NCBI GenBank assembly: GCA_017438675.1
Contig: JAFRUW010000149.1
Coordinates: 1-12,050 of the forward strand
Direction: 5' to 3'
Source: Oscillospiraceae bacterium
GTDB lineage: Bacteria > Bacillota > Clostridia > Oscillospirales > Oscillospiraceae
Length of the DNA stretch: 12,050 bases
Shown piece after piece: positions 1 to 7,793 of the stretch. The notes under the pieces are model-generated. The model was not told the origin of the DNA. It ran no database searches and saw nothing but the letters and a program-made list of their open reading frames with translations. Both the position numbers and the translations under genes were made by a program. Position 1 is the stretch's first letter, and every line of letters starts with the position of its first letter.

Positions 1-597
1 GACGTGGACAAGTTCCGGGATGCTGACGCCGATCGGGATGAAAAACGCAGGGAGCTTGGGATACCGGGTGATGCGTTTCTGCTCCTGTCTGTGGGAGAAC
101 TGAACGCCAACAAAAACCATCAGGCGGTGATTCGTGCCCTTGCGCGCCTGAATGACAGTCAGGTCCACTATTTGCTGGCGGGAATCGGGCCGAAGCAGGA
201 AGAACTGGAAAGACTCGCCGCAGAATTGGGCGTGTCACGTCAGGTGCATATCGCCGGTTACAGAGACGACATTCCCCAGCTTTACAAGACCGCTGATGTG
301 CAGGTGCTCCCGTCTGTACGTGAGGGCCTGGGACTCGTGTCTATCGAAGGCATGGCCGCCGGACTTCCGCTGATCTGTGCCGACAACCGCGGGACCCGGG
401 AATACGCGGGAGTATTTGAGGAACACGGTTTTCAGAACATGTGCAGAACAATCGATGATTATGTCGCCGCGATACGTCGGCTTAAATCCGATCCCGATCT
501 TTACTTTAGACTTTGCAGGCGCGGGTATCCCGCGGCTGAGAAGTTTTCATTGACCAGGGTGAACCGGAAAATGATGGCAATTTATGAAGAAAAATGA
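1..597 (+). CDS. GT4-family glycosyltransferase, C-terminal part (5' end outside window)
   Basis: This is the C-terminal half of a GT-B fold, GT4-family sugar transferase, which moves a sugar from a nucleotide-sugar donor to a lipid-linked acceptor on the cytoplasmic side of the membrane. The reading frame is open from the first base. A GTG at 4 is not a credible start, because the sequence begins inside the linker (DVDKF, as in the family's GVDVxKF) just before the C-terminal Rossmann domain. Visible family landmarks are GELNANKNH (donor-domain strand and lysine), AGIGP, the EX7E motif in REGLGLVSIE, and AAGLPLICADNRGTREY. The stretch after this motif is shorter than usual and lacks the common NG-(I/F)-L segment. 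The gene ends 18 nt before the next one, so an operon is likely. Donor and linkage cannot be read from the sequence; EpsD/EpsF-like transferases are the nearest named comparison. Confidence 0.9.
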   Translation, partial: DVDKFRDADADRDEKRRELGIPGDAFLLLSVGELNANKNHQAVIRALARLNDSQVHYLLAGIGPKQEELERLAAELGVSRQVHIAGYRDDIPQLYKTADVQVLPSVREGLGLVSIEGMAAGLPLICADNRGTREYAGVFEEHGFQNMCRTIDDYVAAIRRLKSDPDLYFRLCRRGYPAAEKFSLTRVNRKMMAIYEEK

Positions 598-615
598 CGG
601 CGGTTAAAAAGAACT

Positions 616-1590
616 ATGATGCGGTTTTTTGTTTATGTCAAAAATCTTGTGGGCGTAAAGACAAATGCTTCTTCTTTTCGCTGGAGCTTCGGTTCCGCCT
701 CACCAGAGACGTCAAATGCGGACTATGACGCCTGCAGGATCAAAGCAGAACTTGATATTGTTAAGGACAAGAATGTCGCAGTGCCAGAATCGCTGAAAAA
801 CGGGAAGGGCAATTTCCGGTTTTTCCACGGGGATCGGAATCGGGGGACGCTGTATTATTACCGCAGAATACTCGGGCTTATTCCCCTTTGTTATTCCCTT
901 TCCGTTCAGGGGAATACCGTCCGCGCCACGGTGGGGAAGTCCTATTCCCGCCTTGTCCGGCTTAAGGTGATGAATATCCATCCGATCCATTACATCCTGT
1001 TTGATCTGGTAACGGCGCTGATGCTGAAAAACGGCTATCTGCCGGTGTACGCCGCTTCCTTTGCATGGAAGGATCGGGGCGGGCTTATAATGGGGCCGCC
1101 GAATATGGGAAAAACGCTCACGGCGATCCGGTTGGATGAGGACCCGGATATCCGCCTTTTGGGGGAGGACATCGCCGTTACCGACGGCAAACGGATTTAC
1201 AGCGTGCCCTGGACAGATACATACCGCCGCTATTACCCCAAAAGCGATGCTGATAAGCGTCCGTCCTTTTCCGGGACTCCCGCTGAGCTTCGATACGTAT
1301 TCCTTCTGAACCGTGAGAGCGGCGGAAAGTGCCGGTTCGGCGACTGTTCCAAACAGATATCGCTTCTTAACCGATACGGGATAAAGTGGAGCAGTTCCCC
1401 GGCGGTTATCGCCCTCAGCTACTTTAATGATGATCTGTCACTGGACAGCCTTCTTGACCGTGAATCGGAAATCTTGCGTCAGGTTACGGAAAATGCGGCT
1501 GCCGCCGAAGTGACATCAGACGACCCTTTGCGCTTTTCCGTCCTTATTGCGGAAGAGCTTAAGAAAGATATTATTGCCTTACGGCTTTAA
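616..1590 (+). CDS. HPr-kinase/PEPCK-like P-loop protein of EPS cluster
   Basis: This 324-residue protein resembles the HPr kinase/phosphorylase C-terminal (PEPCK-like) nucleotide-binding fold. It has a Walker A motif, GPPNMGKT at residues 160-167 (Lys166), preceded by a hydrophobic strand (GGLIM). About 17 residues later comes LLGEDIAV (Glu184-Asp185), matching the position of the acidic Walker B-like motif of HprK, then a PW segment (SVPW) typical of HprK-like paralogues. Such paralogues occur in polysaccharide and peptide-modification loci and are not the carbon-catabolite regulator. The first 140 residues are not recognisable. There are no membrane segments, so it is probably cytoplasmic. 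The start is one of two adjacent ATGs (616 or 619) with only a weak A-rich upstream sequence, so translation may be coupled to the preceding gene. Substrate is unknown: phosphorylation of a protein, lipid carrier or sugar are all possible. Confidence 0.72.
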   Translation: MMRFFVYVKNLVGVKTNASSFRWSFGSASPETSNADYDACRIKAELDIVKDKNVAVPESLKNGKGNFRFFHGDRNRGTLYYYRRILGLIPLCYSLSVQGNTVRATVGKSYSRLVRLKVMNIHPIHYILFDLVTALMLKNGYLPVYAASFAWKDRGGLIMGPPNMGKTLTAIRLDEDPDIRLLGEDIAVTDGKRIYSVPWTDTYRRYYPKSDADKRPSFSGTPAELRYVFLLNRESGGKCRFGDCSKQISLLNRYGIKWSSSPAVIALSYFNDDLSLDSLLDRESEILRQVTENAAAAEVTSDDPLRFSVLIAEELKKDIIALRL

Positions 1591-1604
1591 TATATACAAT
1601 AATC

Positions 1605-1613
1605 AAGGAGGAG
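1605..1613 (+). promoter_or_regulatory. Strong ribosome binding site of the giant secreted protein
   Basis: AAGGAGGAG lies 5 nt before the ATG at 1619. It decides the start: the frame is open back to an ATG at 1547, but that start overlaps the preceding gene, and only the 1619 start places a signal peptide at the N-terminus. Confidence 0.85.
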
Positions 1614-1618
1614 AGAAT

Positions 1619-4600
1619 ATGAAACGCAAACTACCAAGTAAAATAGTATCCTTTGCGCTTTGTGTTGTAATGTTTGTCAGCTTGCTCCCCATGAGCGCGC
1701 TTGCCGCCTGGAACAATGTTGTATATAACGGAACGACTTTTGGCACAAACGGATACTACAATGTGATCTCCAAGAAGGAGTTCACACTTGTACCGGGTGC
1801 AGCGACTGAGACCGAGATGGTCATCAACAACTCGGCCGGTAACCGCAGACAGGTTATGCACATTATTGAGGTTGACCCGTCAAACCCGGATGTTTCCATA
1901 GTCCCGGGCTATTACGGCATCGATAAGGACCTTTCCGATGTGAATAACCATAAGGTTGCAGGTGTAACCGACGTTGTAAAGTACTATGAGGACAATCTCG
2001 GCTACAATGTTGTCGGCGCCATGAACACGTCCCTGGCGTATGACAGCAACGCGCCGATAGATTTTCTGGTTTACAACGGCGTTAATCTTTCTCAGGGAGC
2101 GCATCATGCACAGACATTCCTTGCCGTAATCAAGGATCCCGATACCGGCGCTGTTTCCTGTGAGCTTCATAACTATGCAGACGGTATCCCCGAAAACTGC
2201 TGGCAGGCGGTTTCCGCAAACTTCGGCTTCACCGTAAGAAACGGTGAACTCGTAAGCAAGACAGAAGAGCGCACCAGCTCTCCCGCGGCGCGTTCCATGC
2301 TTGGCGTCAAGGAAGACGGCACGCTGGTTATCGTCATGAATGACGGCCGCGGCGCCAACAACTCCGTGGGCTTCTGCAACTATGAGCTGGGCGAATCCAT
2401 GCTTGCTCTGGGCTGCAAATGGGCTGTCAACTGCGACGGCGGCGGCTCATCCTCTTTCGTGACAAAGCGCGCAGGCGAGACCGCCAACACTATCCGGTGT
2501 GTTCCCTGTGACGGCGCGGAGCGCCCGACCATCAACAGCATCCTCATCACTTCCAACGTTGCCCCCACCGGCATTCTGGACAGTGTAAACATCACTTCCG
2601 ATTATGACTGTTTTGCTCCCGGCACTTCCTACACCTTCGGTGCCGAAGCAATCGATACCCACGGTTACGCCATGGATATGCCCGCAGGGGCATCCTGGGC
2701 GCTGTCCGACGAATCCTTCGGTACAGTCACTGACGGTACATTCGTTTCCAACGGCAAGCTGGGTGAAGTGGAAATCCGTATTCTCTCCGGCGAAGACGTC
2801 ATCGGAAGGAAGACCGTAAGAGTAGCAAATCCGGAAAGCCTCACCCTTTCCGCAACTTCAACAGTTCTTCCGTATTCCACCGCAGAAAAGCCGAGATCTG
2901 TCATACTTCCCATCGCGGCAGTCATCGGTGAAGCACCGGTGTATTTTGACGCCGGATCGTTCAACGTGGCTCTGTCAGCTCCCGAAGCAGGCACAATGAA
3001 CGGACTGACATTCACCGCTACCGCGGATGAAACAGTCCCAGGTACGGTTATAACCGCAACATATCTTCCTACCGGACAGCAGCTTACATATACTGTAACC
3101 TTCGGCAAGGGCTCCGAGATCCTTTGGGATTTTGAGGACGGGGACATCTCCAACTGGTACGGCGGCGGCGACGACGTCAAGGTCTGGCTGACAGAAAACG
3201 GCGTTCCGGCTGCGGACCAGCTCAAGACACTTATAAGCGGCGGTCAGATTTCCTTCAGTGAGCAGTCCCATACCTTCCTTTCAACAAGAGACAACGGCGG
3301 TCAGGTCCACAACGGCGAGAACGCTCTGGGCGTGGATTTTGACTTCCGCAATGTAGAATTCAACTCCTGGGTGTACGCTATCCTGTACAACATTCAGGAT
3401 CAGTATGTCCTGCGTGATGTTGCCAACGGCAAGAAGGCCACAGCTCTCGGTATGTGGTGCTATGTGCCTGAGGGCTTCTGCAATCCCGCCGGCGACACCT
3501 CCGGCGCCCTTGCAATGCAGCTGACGGTTTATAAGAATCCGGAGGGCACAAGCGGTTCTCAGCTTAATTTCCAGTTCTATTCCGAAAACCAGAAGAAGAG
3601 AGTCAGCCTCAACCAGTGCACAGAGGCGGATATCCCCGAAAACAGATGGGTTTATCTTACTGCGGATCTCACAGGCTCCGATTATTATTCCCTCACCAAT
3701 CCCAAGGGAACCACTTACCGTGAGCCTTCCTTCTTCCGTATGTATATCAAGCCTACCCGGGCACAGGTCCTGACTTACTACTTCGATGATTTCACTCTCG
3801 ATTACAGCTCCGCTGTCGATGACCGTGACGCACCCGTCATCACAAATCCGACATACTGCACCGCGGACTCCAACATTGAGTTGGACGGTCAGACCGTAAA
3901 CACCAATGTTGTATCCTTCAACGCCAACATTGCCGACTACGCGGCATCAAACGCTGAGGGGCTGAATTATTCCTCCGCGGCGATCTATGCGGACGGCGTG
4001 AAGCTGGACGGCGTAACCGCTTCCGGAAACAACATGGGCGTCAACAACGTAACGCTCTCCGACGGCACCCACGCCATCAAGTTTGAGATCTATGACAACG
4101 CCGGCAACTTCTCATCCGTGACAAAGAACATCACGGTGGACGCCGACGCTTCCAAGGCGGTGGTCACCGTCGCGGGACACAACGATAAGAACATTGTTCC
4201 CGAGTACGACTCCGTTTACTATGTTGATCTTGTCGCATCCGATATTGCCCAGATTTCCGGCGTTACTGCGACCCTCCGGCTCAACACCGCAAACACCTGG
4301 GAGCTGGATCACATGATCGCGGCTCCGGGATATGAAGCGTCCTACACCTACAACGATATTTCCAAGCTTGCAGCGGTCACTGTTACAAAGACAGGTGAAT
4401 GCAGCCTTACCGGTCAGCAGATCCTCGTCAGCATTCCCGCCCGCGTATGGTCCTTCGACGTAAGCACCGACGTAGGCGGCGACGGCACATCTGCTGTTCA
4501 CATGACCGAGGCCGAGCGCTTCAGCAGCTCCTACGGCGAGCCCAAGGTGTTTGTTGACGCAGGCGTTGTAAGCGGCGCTATCGAATATGCGGACAACACT

Positions 4601-7600
4601 TCCGGCACATTCGGCGGCAGCATCTCCGTTGCCACAAAGCTCACCGGCAACAAATCCAACGGCATGTGGCATCAGCACACTGCGGAGCCTGCGGCAGACA
4701 AGGCAGCGACCTGCCTTGAAGCGGGCTACACCGGCCGCACATACTGTGATGTATGCGGTTCAGTAGTTGATTGGGGAACAGACGTACCCAAGTCGGGCCA
4801 TCATTATGAGCTCACTGATGGACAGTTTGTATGTGCCGACTGCGGCGATGTATATCCGGCAGGCACCGGACTGTTTGAGCTGGACGGCAAGACATACTAT
4901 GCCATCGGCGGCAACCTGATGAAAAGCTGGCAGGATATCGACGGGAACATGTATTTCTTCAGCAATGTCAACTATGCTGGCCTCGACGGTGTGGTTACTC
5001 TGGATGGAGTTGAGTTTGCTTTCGATAACGGCAAACTGCTACACGGCACATGGCTAAAAGATTCAAACGGTACTCGTTACTATTACGGACCCGGATACTA
5101 CAAGTGCACTGCCGGTAATCCTTACGCAAACGTGGCATGGGCAGAAATCGACGGTGAAACCTACGGCTTTGACCGTCAGGGTTACCGTCACGAGGGCATC
5201 CGTCTGATTGTAAGCTCCAATGATCCAGGCAAGCTTTATGAGTTTACTGATGACGGCATACTTATTGGAGAATATATCACCAACGAGAACGGCATCTTCA
5301 GGTGCAACGGTCAGACGTGCTTCCTTATCGACGGTGTGCCCCAGGCGACTGGCCTTATAGAATACGACGGCAACTATTACTATATTAACAGCGGTTATGT
5401 TGCTGTAACAGGCACGTACAACTGCACTCACATGAACGGACTCCTGCCCGGCGGTTATTACGACTTCGACGAATACGGAAGAATGATCCAGAAGAACGGA
5501 CCGCAGGACGACGGATATTTCTACATTGACGGCAAGATCCAGAAGTGCTACCAGCTTATCGAGTACGAAGGCGACTACTACTTCATCAACGACGGCAACA
5601 AGTACTCAAGAAATACACGTATATACCTGAGCGAAAGATTCTTAGAAGGTACAGACTTCCAAGTCGGCTACTATGACTTCGACAACACCGGCAAGCTGAT
5701 TATAAAGAACGGTCCTCAGGACGATGGTTACTTCTATTTGAACGGCGCGCGCCAGAGCGCATATCAGCTCATAGAGTTTGAAGGAAACTACTACTTCATC
5801 AGCGATGCACATAAGTATGCAAAGAGCGCGCACATCTATCTCAGCCAGAAGTTCATTGACGGCACCCCCTTCACACCCGGTTACTATGATTTCGATGCGG
5901 AAGGCAAGCTGATCATAAAGAACGGTCCTCAGGACGACGGTTACTTCTACCTGAACGCTGTCCGCCAGCAGGCATATCAGCTTATTCAGTATGAGGACAA
6001 TTATTACTTTGTCAATGATGCTCATAAACTCGCAAGGAATCAGCGCATCTATCTGAGCGACAAGTTTGTTGCCGGTACCGATCTTGCGGTTGGCTATTAT
6101 GAGTTCGGCGACGACTACAAGCTCATCCTGAAGAACGGCCCTCAGCCTGACGGCTACTTCTACGTAAACGGCGCACGCCAGAACGCATATCAGCTCGTCG
6201 AATACGAAGGAAACTATTACTTCATAAACGACAGCAACAAGCTCGCAAAGGACAGAAGAATCTATCTGAGCGAAACATTTGTTGCAGGAACCGGCCTTGC
6301 AGTCGGCTACTATGATTTCGATTCCGAAGGCAGGCTTCAAAAGATCAACGGGCCGCAAGCAGACGGATCATTCTATCTTGACGGTGTCCGACAGATGGCA
6401 TATCAGCTTGTAGAGTATAACGGTGATTACTACTTCATCAATGACGGAAACAAGCTTGCCAAAGACAGAAGGATTTATCTGAGTGCCAGATTTGTGGAAG
6501 GAACAGAGTTTGCAGTCGGTTACTATGACTTTGATTCCGAGGGCAGACTCCAGAAGATCAGCGGACCTCAGGCGGATGGAACATTCTATCTCGATGGTGT
6601 TCGACAGATGGCGTATCAGCTCATCAAGTACGATGGCAGTTACTATTTCATTGACGACGGCAACAAGTATGCCAGAAATAAGCGCCTCTATCTGAGCAAC
6701 ACCTTTATCGGCGATGAGCCCATAGAGCAAGGATACTATACCTTCGGCGAAGACGGCAAGATTCAAGGCCTGCTTTACTACTACAACGATCAGGGAGAGA
6801 TCGAAAAGGACCTGGGACTCATCCTGAAGGACGGCTATTACTACTATGTCCGTACTACAGGCCAGCTTGCTGTGGGCAGATACAAGATCGACGAAAACAA
6901 GGTCAACGAATTTCTGAAGGGTGACCAGTACTTCAATTTTGACGAACAGGGCAGAATGATGCCGCCCGCATACTATATCGTCGGCATCAGAAACGCCCGC
7001 GACATAGGCCTGATGGATCGCATGAAGACCACAGGCAAACAGGACGTCAAGAGCGGACTTCTGATCCGCGGCACCGAGCTTGACGGAGCGATCAATCCCG
7101 TTCCGCTGCCCGCCGATGTTCAGGCTTACGGTGTGGATCTTCTGAAAAACACTTATCACATCAAGACCGAGATGGATCTCCGCAATCCCGCAGAGGTCCA
7201 GATGAGCAGTGTCGGTCTCACCGATCCTCTGGGTGAGGGCGTAACGCATAAGTATTATAACGTACCTCTCTATACGGGCATTTTTACGGATGAAGGCAAG
7301 GCTGTTATCAAGTCCGTCTTCGACGATCTCTGCAATCCCGATAACTATCCCGTGTATCTGCACTGCACATACGGCCTCGACCGTACCGGTGTCGTCTGCT
7401 TCCTGCTGGAGGGCGCACTGGGTGTTGATGAACAGTCCTGTGTTGTGGAATACTGCACGACAAAGGGTTCTCATCAGCCCGCTATCGATGCCGTGCGCGA
7501 TGTGCTCAGAGAGTATCCGGGCAGCAGCTTTAAGCAGAGAGTTTCCAACTATCTCAACTCCTGCGGCATCACCAATGAGCAGCTCGAAACACTCCGCAGC

Positions 7601-7618
7601 ATTTACCTTGAAGGTTGA
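1619..7618 (+). CDS. Giant secreted phosphodiester glycosidase / repeat stalk / tyrosine-phosphatase-type protein
   Basis: This 1,999-residue exported protein has a Sec signal peptide (KRK start, hydrophobic core, SALA near residue 29). Residues about 55-315 form a phosphodiester glycosidase (NAGPA, formerly DUF2233) domain, with NDGRG at 241-245 and NCDGGGSSS at 271-279; the family cleaves sugars from phosphodiester linkages. Ig-like segments (about 320-500 and 736-842) flank a jelly-roll-like region (WDFEDG at 503). A cohesin-like region spans about 845-985. Cys pairs (1043/1046, 1072/1075) form a zinc-ribbon-like segment. Aromatic wall-binding repeats run 1082-1780 and include six 71-residue units. 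The C-terminus (about 1784-1975) is a CX5R phosphatase domain of Y_phosphatase3 type: RNARDIG, LLIRGTELDG, DLRNPAE and HCTYGLDRTG (Cys1916, Arg1922). No LPXTG is present, so attachment is presumably through the repeats. Sequential sugar and phosphate removal is inference. The glycosidase and phosphatase calls are firm; the middle domains are tentative. Confidence 0.9.
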   Translation: MKRKLPSKIVSFALCVVMFVSLLPMSALAAWNNVVYNGTTFGTNGYYNVISKKEFTLVPGAATETEMVINNSAGNRRQVMHIIEVDPSNPDVSIVPGYYGIDKDLSDVNNHKVAGVTDVVKYYEDNLGYNVVGAMNTSLAYDSNAPIDFLVYNGVNLSQGAHHAQTFLAVIKDPDTGAVSCELHNYADGIPENCWQAVSANFGFTVRNGELVSKTEERTSSPAARSMLGVKEDGTLVIVMNDGRGANNSVGFCNYELGESMLALGCKWAVNCDGGGSSSFVTKRAGETANTIRCVPCDGAERPTINSILITSNVAPTGILDSVNITSDYDCFAPGTSYTFGAEAIDTHGYAMDMPAGASWALSDESFGTVTDGTFVSNGKLGEVEIRILSGEDVIGRKTVRVANPESLTLSATSTVLPYSTAEKPRSVILPIAAVIGEAPVYFDAGSFNVALSAPEAGTMNGLTFTATADETVPGTVITATYLPTGQQLTYTVTFGKGSEILWDFEDGDISNWYGGGDDVKVWLTENGVPAADQLKTLISGGQISFSEQSHTFLSTRDNGGQVHNGENALGVDFDFRNVEFNSWVYAILYNIQDQYVLRDVANGKKATALGMWCYVPEGFCNPAGDTSGALAMQLTVYKNPEGTSGSQLNFQFYSENQKKRVSLNQCTEADIPENRWVYLTADLTGSDYYSLTNPKGTTYREPSFFRMYIKPTRAQVLTYYFDDFTLDYSSAVDDRDAPVITNPTYCTADSNIELDGQTVNTNVVSFNANIADYAASNAEGLNYSSAAIYADGVKLDGVTASGNNMGVNNVTLSDGTHAIKFEIYDNAGNFSSVTKNITVDADASKAVVTVAGHNDKNIVPEYDSVYYVDLVASDIAQISGVTATLRLNTANTWELDHMIAAPGYEASYTYNDISKLAAVTVTKTGECSLTGQQILVSIPARVWSFDVSTDVGGDGTSAVHMTEAERFSSSYGEPKVFVDAGVVSGAIEYADNTSGTFGGSISVATKLTGNKSNGMWHQHTAEPAADKAATCLEAGYTGRTYCDVCGSVVDWGTDVPKSGHHYELTDGQFVCADCGDVYPAGTGLFELDGKTYYAIGGNLMKSWQDIDGNMYFFSNVNYAGLDGVVTLDGVEFAFDNGKLLHGTWLKDSNGTRYYYGPGYYKCTAGNPYANVAWAEIDGETYGFDRQGYRHEGIRLIVSSNDPGKLYEFTDDGILIGEYITNENGIFRCNGQTCFLIDGVPQATGLIEYDGNYYYINSGYVAVTGTYNCTHMNGLLPGGYYDFDEYGRMIQKNGPQDDGYFYIDGKIQKCYQLIEYEGDYYFINDGNKYSRNTRIYLSERFLEGTDFQVGYYDFDNTGKLIIKNGPQDDGYFYLNGARQSAYQLIEFEGNYYFISDAHKYAKSAHIYLSQKFIDGTPFTPGYYDFDAEGKLIIKNGPQDDGYFYLNAVRQQAYQLIQYEDNYYFVNDAHKLARNQRIYLSDKFVAGTDLAVGYYEFGDDYKLILKNGPQPDGYFYVNGARQNAYQLVEYEGNYYFINDSNKLAKDRRIYLSETFVAGTGLAVGYYDFDSEGRLQKINGPQADGSFYLDGVRQMAYQLVEYNGDYYFINDGNKLAKDRRIYLSARFVEGTEFAVGYYDFDSEGRLQKISGPQADGTFYLDGVRQMAYQLIKYDGSYYFIDDGNKYARNKRLYLSNTFIGDEPIEQGYYTFGEDGKIQGLLYYYNDQGEIEKDLGLILKDGYYYYVRTTGQLAVGRYKIDENKVNEFLKGDQYFNFDEQGRMMPPAYYIVGIRNARDIGLMDRMKTTGKQDVKSGLLIRGTELDGAINPVPLPADVQAYGVDLLKNTYHIKTEMDLRNPAEVQMSSVGLTDPLGEGVTHKYYNVPLYTGIFTDEGKAVIKSVFDDLCNPDNYPVYLHCTYGLDRTGVVCFLLEGALGVDEQSCVVEYCTTKGSHQPAIDAVRDVLREYPGSSFKQRVSNYLNSCGITNEQLETLRSIYLEG
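4667..4858 (+). other. Zinc-ribbon-like Cys/His segment within the secreted protein
   Basis: Residues about 1017-1080 of the giant protein carry HQH, TCLEAGYTG, YCDVCG, a GHHYE motif and VCADCG. That gives two CxxC pairs plus histidines. This pattern recurs in large secreted proteins of gut clostridia as a short linker between folded domains and repeats. It could hold zinc or form disulfides outside the cell; which one cannot be told from sequence. Confidence 0.6.
5498..6775 (+). repeat. Six in-frame 213-bp (71-residue) tandem units in the wall-binding stalk
   Basis: Units begin with the GPQ motif at 5498, 5711, 5924, 6137, 6350 and 6563, an exact 71-codon period. Each reads roughly GPQxDGxFYxxG, then AYQLxxYxGxYYFIxD, then RIYLSxxF, then GYYDFDxxGKL. 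The aromatic and glycine pattern resembles choline/glucan-binding-type cell wall repeats, though each unit is longer than the usual 20-residue module and probably holds about three of them. Degenerate copies extend upstream (from about 4862) and downstream (to about 6960). Units are similar in protein but differ at many synonymous sites, so this is an old expansion. Confidence 0.88.
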
Positions 7619-7653
7619 GTGCTGTTCAAAAAACCACTATCCTATCACCAAAA

Positions 7654-7679
7654 GCCTCTGCCGGTTTTCCGGCAGAGGC
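7654..7679 (+). terminator. Terminator-like perfect hairpin without a 3' T-tract
   Basis: GCCTCTGCCGG (7654-7664) and CCGGCAGAGGC (7669-7679) form a perfect 11-bp stem around a TTTT loop, 35 nt after the stop of the giant gene. Four A's precede it, but AGCCAT follows instead of T's. It therefore looks like a bidirectional intrinsic terminator whose downstream T-tract is missing, and efficiency in the + direction may be low. Partial readthrough into the next glycosyltransferase gene would fit an operon. On the - strand it does have a short T run. Confidence 0.6.
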
Positions 7680-7680
7680 A

Positions 7681-7758
7681 GCCATACATAGTTCGGAAAC
7701 CTCCACGCGGTGTATGGCGGAAACAAGGGCGGGATGCCTTTGGCCGATTCCGAACTAT
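7681..7758 (+). other. Candidate structured leader with competing inverted repeats
   Basis: Three stems can be drawn by eye. An 8-bp perfect stem joins GCCATACA (7681-7688) to TGTATGGC (7711-7718). An 11-bp perfect stem joins ATAGTTCGGAA (7688-7698) to TTCCGAACTAT (7748-7758). A 7-bp stem with one G-U pair joins CAAGGGC (7724-7730) to GCCTTTG (7736-7742) around GGGAT. The first two cannot nest, so they are mutually exclusive or form a pseudoknot. The long stem ends 18 nt before the ribosome site of the next gene. I cannot match it to a known riboswitch class; a mobile-element remnant is an alternative. Confidence 0.4.
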
Positions 7759-7776
7759 TACTTTTATCTGAGACGC

Positions 7777-7784
7777 AGGAGAGG
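7777..7784 (+). promoter_or_regulatory. Ribosome binding site of the GT2 gene
   Basis: AGGAGAGG sits 9 nt before the ATG at 7794. It selects this start over an in-frame ATG at 7710, whose extra 28 residues resemble no GT2 N-terminus. Confidence 0.8.
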
Positions 7785-7793
7785 TGCTTAAAC

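Noticed and set aside
594..730. ATG overlapping the stop of the first gene, opening another frame
   Set aside because: It is short, out of frame with the HprK-like protein, and gives an unconvincing Cys/Phe-rich peptide.
1547..1618. Upstream ATG extending the giant protein by 24 residues
   Set aside because: It overlaps the preceding gene, hides the signal peptide and lacks the strong ribosome site found at 1605-1613.
5642..6358. 238-codon minus-strand frame within the repeat array
   Set aside because: It mirrors the 71-residue repeat period of the + strand gene, has no ribosome site and resembles no family.
5498..6775. Regular repeats considered as a CRISPR array
   Set aside because: The units are 213 bp, in-frame and protein-coding, with no short identical repeats separated by unique spacers.
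6368..7474. 368-codon open frame on the minus strand across the repeats and phosphatase domain
   Set aside because: It is fully antisense to a gene with clear domains, and its protein is a low-complexity I/V/L-rich shadow of the repeat codons with no recognisable motif.
7615..7643. Possible promoter TTGAGT - 17 nt - TATCCT before the gap hairpin
   Set aside because: Only 4 of 6 matches in each box; such matches are expected by chance, so it is not listed as a feature.
7710..7793. Upstream in-frame ATG extending the GT2 protein by 28 residues
   Set aside because: The extension does not resemble a GT2 N-terminus; AGGAGAGG at 7777-7784 is well placed for 7794.
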